Positions 58,577 through 64,000 of a stretch of DNA of 64,000 nt are shown here, one piece after another. The number at the start of each line of letters is the position of its first letter. Position 1 is the first letter of the stretch. Position numbers and translations under genes: made by a program. The notes beneath the pieces are model-generated. The model was not told the origin of the DNA. It did not search any database and was given only the letters and a program-made list of their open reading frames with translations. Source of the stretch: Schizophyllum amplum (Eukaryota; Basidiomycota; Agaricomycetes; Agaricales; Schizophyllaceae); the NCBI GenBank assembly GCA_007026445.1, contig VDMD01000005.1, positions 806,001-870,000 of the forward strand, written 5' to 3'.

Positions 58577-59609
58577 ATGGTGCTCACCCTTCACCATCTA
58601 AACGCGTCGCGCTCTCAACGTATTCTCTGGCTTCTCGTAGGTAACATAACTCTACAGCGCTTTCTAAGTATACCTCATCTCGTTACAGGAGGAGCTCGAG
58701 GTTCCATACGAAATCAAGAAATACGAACGACAGGCCACACAGCAGGCTCCCCAGACCCTCAAAGATGTCCATCCTCTGGGAAAGTCGCCCATCATCACCG
58801 ATGATGATATTACGCTCGCAGAGAGCGGTGCCATTGTTGAATATCTCATTCGGAAGTATGGCGAGGGCAAGATAACCCCACCAACGACGGGCAAGGCTCT
58901 GGCAGACGAGCTGTACTGTGAGTATGCTCAGTAACATGTTTGTGATGCATTCCTCAAGCGCCCCATTGCAGACGTGCATGTCGCCGAAGGATCTCTCATG
59001 CCACCTGTGGTCAACCAATATATCGGCACGCTCGTCCCTCAGCAGACGCCGTTCTTCATTCGCCCTCTCGCCAGCATGATCTTCTCGAAGGTTAATGACA
59101 TGCTTTATGAGCCGACAATTAAGCAGCTCGTCACCCTGGTATGCTTGTTGCCAAAGCAGCGCGCGATTATCGACTCATTCCTTGCGTAGATTGATGAGCA
59201 CCTGAGCAAGAACGAGTGGTTTGCAGGCGGGAAAACCCCCAGTGCCGCAGACTTCATAATGATTTTCCCTCTGGAGACATTGCCCCGCTTCGACCAATCG
59301 ACGCCAACCATTGCCGCATATGTCAAGCGCGTACAGCAACGGTCAGTAATCTTGTCGTGATCATCTCGCATTTCCTTCCCGGATAGACAACGAATTCTTT
59401 TCCACAATTGAGCAACTCAGTTCCTTGCTGTCGTGCGTTACTGACAATCTGACCGCAAACAGCCCGGCATACAGGAGGGTAAGCTGTATGTTACGCTCGT
59501 CATCTGATGCTAATGCATCATGTAGGGCATCGAGAGAGGTGGTGCATACCCTTACGACTACGAAGCAAAGGCGAGCGATGCCGCAAATGAAAGTCGGGCA
59601 GCTCTTTAG
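58577..59609 (+). CDS. Glutathione S-transferase
   Basis: Conjugates glutathione to electrophiles; Gtt1-like by its layout. Exons 58577-58636, 58689-58917, 58972-59138, 59190-59341, 59463-59478, 59526-59609 give 235 residues. The thioredoxin-like N-terminal domain shows MVLTLHHLNASRSQRILWLL, then the cis-Pro and glutathione-site motifs HPLGKSPIITDDD and LAESGAIVEYLI. The helical C-terminal domain includes EHLSKNEWFAGGKTPSAADF with the N-capping Ser/Asp. The catalytic residue in this branch is usually the Ser after the first strand (NASRSQR). One internal exon is only 16 nt. The hAT element ends 245 bp upstream of the ATG, so part of the original promoter may have been pushed away. Confidence 0.9.
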
Positions 59610-59784
59610 CGGGACTACTACTTCATGGTTGTACAAGTCAAGTCTATGTATGTAGCACCGTTGTGCAAATCTACATCTCACTGTACAGATCTTCTACTGC
59701 GTTGCACGTCATGGGCCGGGGCACACGACGCGAACGGAGTTACTTGCTCGCTCGCCGACAGAGCAGGCGTGCGCTGTTCCCCCA

Positions 59785-59863
59785 GGCCTGATGGTCTAGT
59801 AGTATGATTCCTCCTTCGGGTTTACCGCGCTCACTCGAGTGGGTTCAATTCCCAGTCAGGCCC
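59785..59863 (+). tRNA. tRNA-Pro(CGG)-like sequence, anticodon arm degenerate
   Basis: A perfect 7 bp acceptor stem GGCCTGA / TCAGGCC, TGGTCTAGTAGTATGATT as D arm and A box, the loop TTCGGGT with CGG anticodon, and a B box GGTTCAATTCC are all in order. The anticodon 5' stem CCTCC has no partner GGAGG downstream, the loop-to-T-arm distance is too long, and the T stem has a G-G mismatch. It could be a pseudogene, or an intron-bearing tRNA whose folding I misjudge. The rest of the 59610-60290 gap shows nothing else. Confidence 0.4.
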
Positions 59864-60290
59864 TTCTGAGTGTAGGACAACGCTCCTTTTTTTCCCTCCG
59901 AGTCTGAGCACAGATGTCCCAAGACCAAGAGCAAAGCAAGTATGTGTTTCAGCAGCTCGAGGGCGGCTTGGTCAAGCACATGTAAGAAGCCACGGCCCTT
60001 GGAGCAAGGATCCGGCATGTGAATGAAGATGGATAGTATTATATAGCGTATAGGTGTCGCATAAGTGAGAGCGCGTTGGTAAGTACCCGGCGAGAGTTCG
60101 AAGTCGAACCTTGCTCGTGCACGTGAGCGTGCGAAGTTGACAGTCCGAGCCGTGACGTAAGCGCCTTCGGCGCTTGTTTTCGGCGCTCATCACGGTCTTC
60201 TTCATTTCTTGAACATCGTCGCCTGCGCGCGCGCCTTCCAGATTATACCCTTGCCGGAGAGAGCGCATCTGCTCCATAGCTCTCACATAT

Positions 60291-61988
60291 ATGGCAGCAG
60301 AATCAGATCCCATCATCAGCGCCTCTCAGGCGCAGGCGGATAGCTCGAGCGCTAGCGTCGTTTGTGGGATGTAAGTGCTCTCCTAATGTTTGAAGCTCCC
60401 GATATCCCAAACACCTCTGCCAGCTTTTATTTCCGCTGATTTTCTTGACTTTCGTGCTCCCACGCACTCGTTGCAAACCTTGACTAACGCTGCAGGTGCC
60501 GTCGCCAGTTCTCGAAGTATACCTGTCCCGTCTGCAACATTCCATATTGCTCCCTGACCTGTTTTCGTAATGAGGTGCGTTCTTCTTCTTCTTCATTCTG
60601 CATATCTCTTTCTTGCTCATCCAGCATCATATACTGTCTTCCCCATGTCTTTTTCTGACAATCTTTGAACACCTTTCCAAGCTAACGCTCTCCTTACGTC
60701 GTCCCAGGCGCACAACCAATGCTCCGAAGGGTTCTACAAAAAGCAAGTGGAATCCGACATCCGGGGAGCCCCATCCGCGAACGAAGAGGAGCGGCGCAGG
60801 ATGATGGACGTGCTTAAGCGATTCGAGGAAGATGCTGCCGCAGAGGACGAGGACCGCGAGGACGACAGCGACCCAGAGGACGAGCTGGCGGCGCGTCTGG
60901 AAGGAGTTGATCTGGGTGAGTGGTGTTATCGGATCAGTGATTTTGGAGGAGGAGCGATGTCGCCTTGGTGGTCGAGCCTACATCTGACGCCTAAAGACAG
61001 ATGCTATGCCAACGGACGAGCTGTGGGAATTGCTATCACCAGAACAGCGCGCGCGCTTCATGGAGGCCGTGAACAACCCAGAAGGGGAGATGGCTAAAAC
61101 TCTGCTAGCGAGCGAGGAGGTCGCGCGCGATATGCGTCCGCCCTGGTGGGAAACGCATGCGCACGGCGAGCCTGCAACCAGCCAAGACACAACACCTTTG
61201 CCAGTGCGAATACCGACGCGGATGATCAAGCCGCTGCCTGAGGAGCAGGTCTCGCTCGTCTACAATTACGTTGCAATTTGGTGCGTCTTGAGTTCTTTGC
61301 ACCTGACATACTGAACTGACGGTGGCTTTAGCCTAGCGTACACGTATACCGTGCGGCACCTGGCTCTACCTTCCATTGCGCAGGTGGCAGACGACGACGC
61401 GCTAGAGGCCAAACGTTTACTTCGGACACTGGTCCCGTTTTTGTTTGACCGCCGCTCGCGCACGATCTTCGCTGGTCTGCAGGAAGCGGTCACTGATGTC
61501 TGGTCCAGGATGAACGAGGTTCGGGACATAATCTTGTAGGATCCTTCAAAGTCTGACACCTTAGGCAGACAATCCCCTCCGCTCCACTGTTCGCCGTCCT
61601 GCTCAAAGATGTTGCCGTTTTACTGAAGCCCCTCCTGGTGGTCGCGTCGTTCAATGGTGGTAGCGACGTTCCTTCCGCTGATGCGGAGACAGTGGATCCG
61701 ACCACGCTTCCTCAGGCGACGCCCATCATTGTGCTGTCCGACTTGACAGAGCTCTTTGAAAACCCTCAAGGGGAAGCGACGACGCCGTTAACACCCGCCG
61801 GCCACAAGTTGCTGTTCTATGCAGCGCATTTGGCATCGACGCCGCCGCCTGTGCTACAGCTCGTAGCGGACGAAGCGAAGACACGCGCCTCCTTGTTTGA
61901 GCGGGAAGCGCAGGAGACAGCGGTCAGTCGCGCGGGTGGCAGGCCTCCCACCACACGACACACGCCGATCATTGAAGAACTGCCGTGA
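60291..61988 (+). CDS. HIT-type zinc-finger protein ZNHIT2 homologue
   Basis: In animals ZNHIT2 works with R2TP/HSP90 to assemble snRNPs such as U5; yeast HIT proteins assist box C/D snoRNP assembly. Starts at ATG 60291 (MAAESDPIISASQAQADSSS), stop TGA 61986-61988, six or so exons. The zinc finger spans introns 1 and 2: CGM-CRRQFSKYTCPVCNIPYC followed by CFRNEAHNQCSEGFYK, giving the alternating Cys pairs and the H/C end of zf-HIT. Next come an acidic stretch (EEDAAAEDEDREDDSDPED), LSPEQRARFMEAVNNPEGEM and a conserved helical C-terminal half (LLKDVAVLLKPLLVVASFN). The fifth intron best ends at GCAG so that MNE joins TIPSAPLF. Confidence 0.85.
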
Positions 61989-62631
61989 ACGCGAAGACTA
62001 TGACGTGTCCGCGTTCTGCCCGGGTGAAAGAACTTGGCGTGTAGTGTGCGACTCTTCCGTCAGTCATGGAGTACGAGCTAGAGCGCATATGGGTGGTCAT
62101 GGAGAGGAAGCCTGGCTGTGGCGAGTTAGATGGGCTCATTTGGATCGCATGTACTCATATTTTACCAGACCCTTGTGTCATCAACGAGTGGCTAGTGGCT
62201 ACCGTGCACAATTCATGGACCGGCGCCATGGTCAGTTTCGAGAACCTTCTGCGTGGCTTGATGGACCCAAGCCTGATGTGCAGTCATTAGCAATTCCATT
62301 CAAAGACTAAGCGAGGACTCCAGAGACTCAAAAGACTCAAGAGGACGTACAATAGTACAATAGGACGGCTGTGGTCGACCAAGGAAAGTCGAACGTGGCC
62401 CCGGCGCGCTTAGCCTTGGCTTCGGCTTAGCTTCCCGATCCGGCGATGATGAATTTGACGGTGGCGAAAACGAGAACCGCACCGGTCGGGGCCGTCCAGT
62501 CGCCGTGCGTCCTTTATTCCCCATCACCCGCCTCTTCTCAGATCGTCCCCCTGCCCCCTTCCGCCTTTCAAGCGCCCTTTCTCCTCCTCACATCTCTGCC
62601 AGGCGAACCCGCGACCTAAATCCTCCTTATC
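61989..62631. other. Intergenic region before the ZIP gene
   Basis: 643 bp. Near 62315-62370 short direct repeats occur (AGACTCAAA twice, GTACAATAG twice). The later part is C/T-rich, as in many fungal leaders. No known zinc-response element was recognised. Confidence 0.4.
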
Positions 62632-64000
62632 ATGTCGGAGTCGAGCATGTCGTCCGCCACGAGCTTATTGCCATCCGCGACCGCCGCCACCGCTGCCGTG
62701 GTAGCTGGGTGCGACGCGGTGACGGTGACGGACACGCACCTGCCGCTAAGGATTGCGGCGATCTTCATCATTCTCGTCGGTGCGACGGGCGGCGCTCTCT
62801 TCCCCGTGTTGGCGCGGAGGTCACGGTGGCTCAAGGTCCCGGCAGGCGTATTCAGGTGCGTTCTTTGTTAATCACGGGTGGAGGAAAGAAGCTGACGGTT
62901 GCTTTCATGCTTTCCGATTGTCATGTTGCTGCCTTCCTCTACCCTCGACATGCGCACACTACCTTCCTCTCAGCTTCGCCAAGTACTTCGGATCTGGAGT
63001 CATAGTGAGCCCTCACCCCCCTTCGTACTTCTGCCTAGCTGACCCACTCGTTCACAGATAGCGACAGCCTTCATCCACCTCCTTGCACCCGGCATCGAAG
63101 CTCTCGAGTCTGAATGCTTATCCGAAGGCTGGCGGCAGTACCCATACGCCCTCACCTTCTGCATGGTCAGCATATTCGGCATCTTCCTCACCGAGCTGGT
63201 GGCCTTCCGTTGGGGAACGAGCAAGTTAGCGAAATTAGGCCTTCATCATGGTGCGTCCGAGCCGCTTCTGACCTGGTGTCAACTCTGTCGTGATGTCACC
63301 TCCATATCTGTGTCGCATTCCTTTTCACTATCGTCAGGCTTACACTCCCTTTATAGATGCGCATGGCCACGACGCCGGGTCGCACGCCGCCCATGGACCT
63401 GAGGGGCGGCTAGCGGCATCAGCAGAGGAGGATGTCGAAGCCATGCCTGAGAAGACTGAAAGGAGTCTTTCCCGGGAGGATAACGAGGCCTCGGTGGACG
63501 ACATCGAAATTCACAAACGTCCACAAAGCAATCACCGCCACCACCATCACATTAATGAGGAGAGGGGCGGTGAATCACACTCATCCATCGGACAAGTTAT
63601 TGGCGTGGCGATCCTGGAATTTGGTGTCATACTGCATAGGTGGGTGCTGCGAACGTTAGCCCCGCGAATGGCATTGTGCTGACCTCTTCGCAGTATTCTG
63701 ATCGGCCTCACACTTGCTGTCGACGAATCATTCACCACCCTCTTCATCGTTATAACTTTGCACCGTACGTCCCAGTACTTCCTGTGCAGACTACAACTCA
63801 CTCCGAACATACAGAAACCTTCGAGGGCCTCGGTATCGGCTCCCGGCTAGCTTACATGCAACTGCCACCACGATACAACTGCATCCCCATCGTGGCTGCC
63901 CTGGTGTATGGGATGACCACGCCGCTGGGGCTGGCAGTAGGTTTGGGCGTCCGCACAACGTAAGTTGCTCTCTCATTATTTCTTGACGACTGGCTCACGC
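62632..64000 (+). CDS. ZIP family zinc transporter (Zrt1/Zrt2 type), cut by right window edge
   Basis: Imports zinc across the plasma membrane. The start is ATG 62632 (MSESSMSSATSLLPSATAAT). Exon 1 ends near 62854 and exon 2 (about 62973-63003, FAKYFGSGVI) is short. Spans seen: LRIAAIFIILVGATGGALFP, IATAFIHLLAP, TFCMVSIFGIFLTELVAF, IGQVIGVAILEFGVILHSIL and ALVYGMTTPLGLAVGLGV. A His-rich cytosolic loop NHRHHHHINEE lies between spans 3 and 4, as in Zrt proteins. Metal-site motifs HSILIG and HQTFEGLGIG in spans 4 and 5 are intact. The last spans and stop lie beyond base 64000. Confidence 0.93.

Overview
The window is nuclear DNA of a filamentous basidiomycete, most likely an agaricomycete. The signs are dense protein genes cut by many 45-60 bp introns, donors of the GTGCGT/GTGAGT type with CTNAC/CTGAC-like branch sites, and protein families typical of these fungi: a TEA factor, basidiomycete-only kinase-like and F-box proteins, a Ty3/gypsy chromovirus and a hAT transposon. 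Exon joins below were worked out by eye from splice signals and reading frame, and protein families were named from memory of their motifs. No search was run.

Layout. 1-5934: a Ty3/gypsy chromovirus that enters the window from the left, with gag, pol and the 3' LTR; its LTR abuts and cuts off a small minus-strand host gene (5941-6473). 6725-9686 (-): F-box protein. 10014-13774 (+): GRAM/TBC/EF-hand Rab GAP. 14372-17742 (+): two tandem secreted M28 aminopeptidases. 17913-22337: Notchless/Rsa4 (-), SAICAR synthetase Ade1 (+) and WDR5/Swd3 (-); rsa4 and ade1 share a 109 bp divergent promoter. 23120-25045 (+): TEA/ATTS transcription factor. 26164-27105 (+): EngB/Mrx8-type GTPase. 27488-28030 (+): small membrane protein. 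28773-31628 (+): aquaglyceroporin, then coproporphyrinogen oxidase Hem13. 32079-34075 (+): kinase-like protein lacking the HRD aspartate. 35382-36573 (-): disordered protein with an RVxF-like motif. 39378-42046 (-): Mkt1. 43725-44449 (+): small zinc-finger protein. 47929-49724 (-): O-fucosyltransferase-like membrane enzyme. 50618-53558 (-): DH-PH-FYVE exchange factor. 53721-58331: complete hAT transposon with an 8 bp target duplication. 58577-59609 (+): glutathione transferase. 59785-59863: tRNA-Pro-like sequence. 60291-61988 (+): ZNHIT2. 62632 to the right edge (+): ZIP zinc transporter.

The genes do not form one pathway or cluster. Most are conserved housekeeping genes of membrane traffic, ribosome and snoRNP assembly, purine and heme synthesis, chromatin and metal transport. 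They are separated by gene-poor stretches at 34.1-35.4, 36.6-39.4, 42.0-43.7 and 44.4-47.9 kb. No new multi-gene system was found. The most interesting signals are a textbook -1 frameshift site between gag and pol, non-GT splice donors (two GC, one GA), a 13-nt microexon, precise insertion footprints of both transposons, and several places where one missing base breaks an otherwise good gene.
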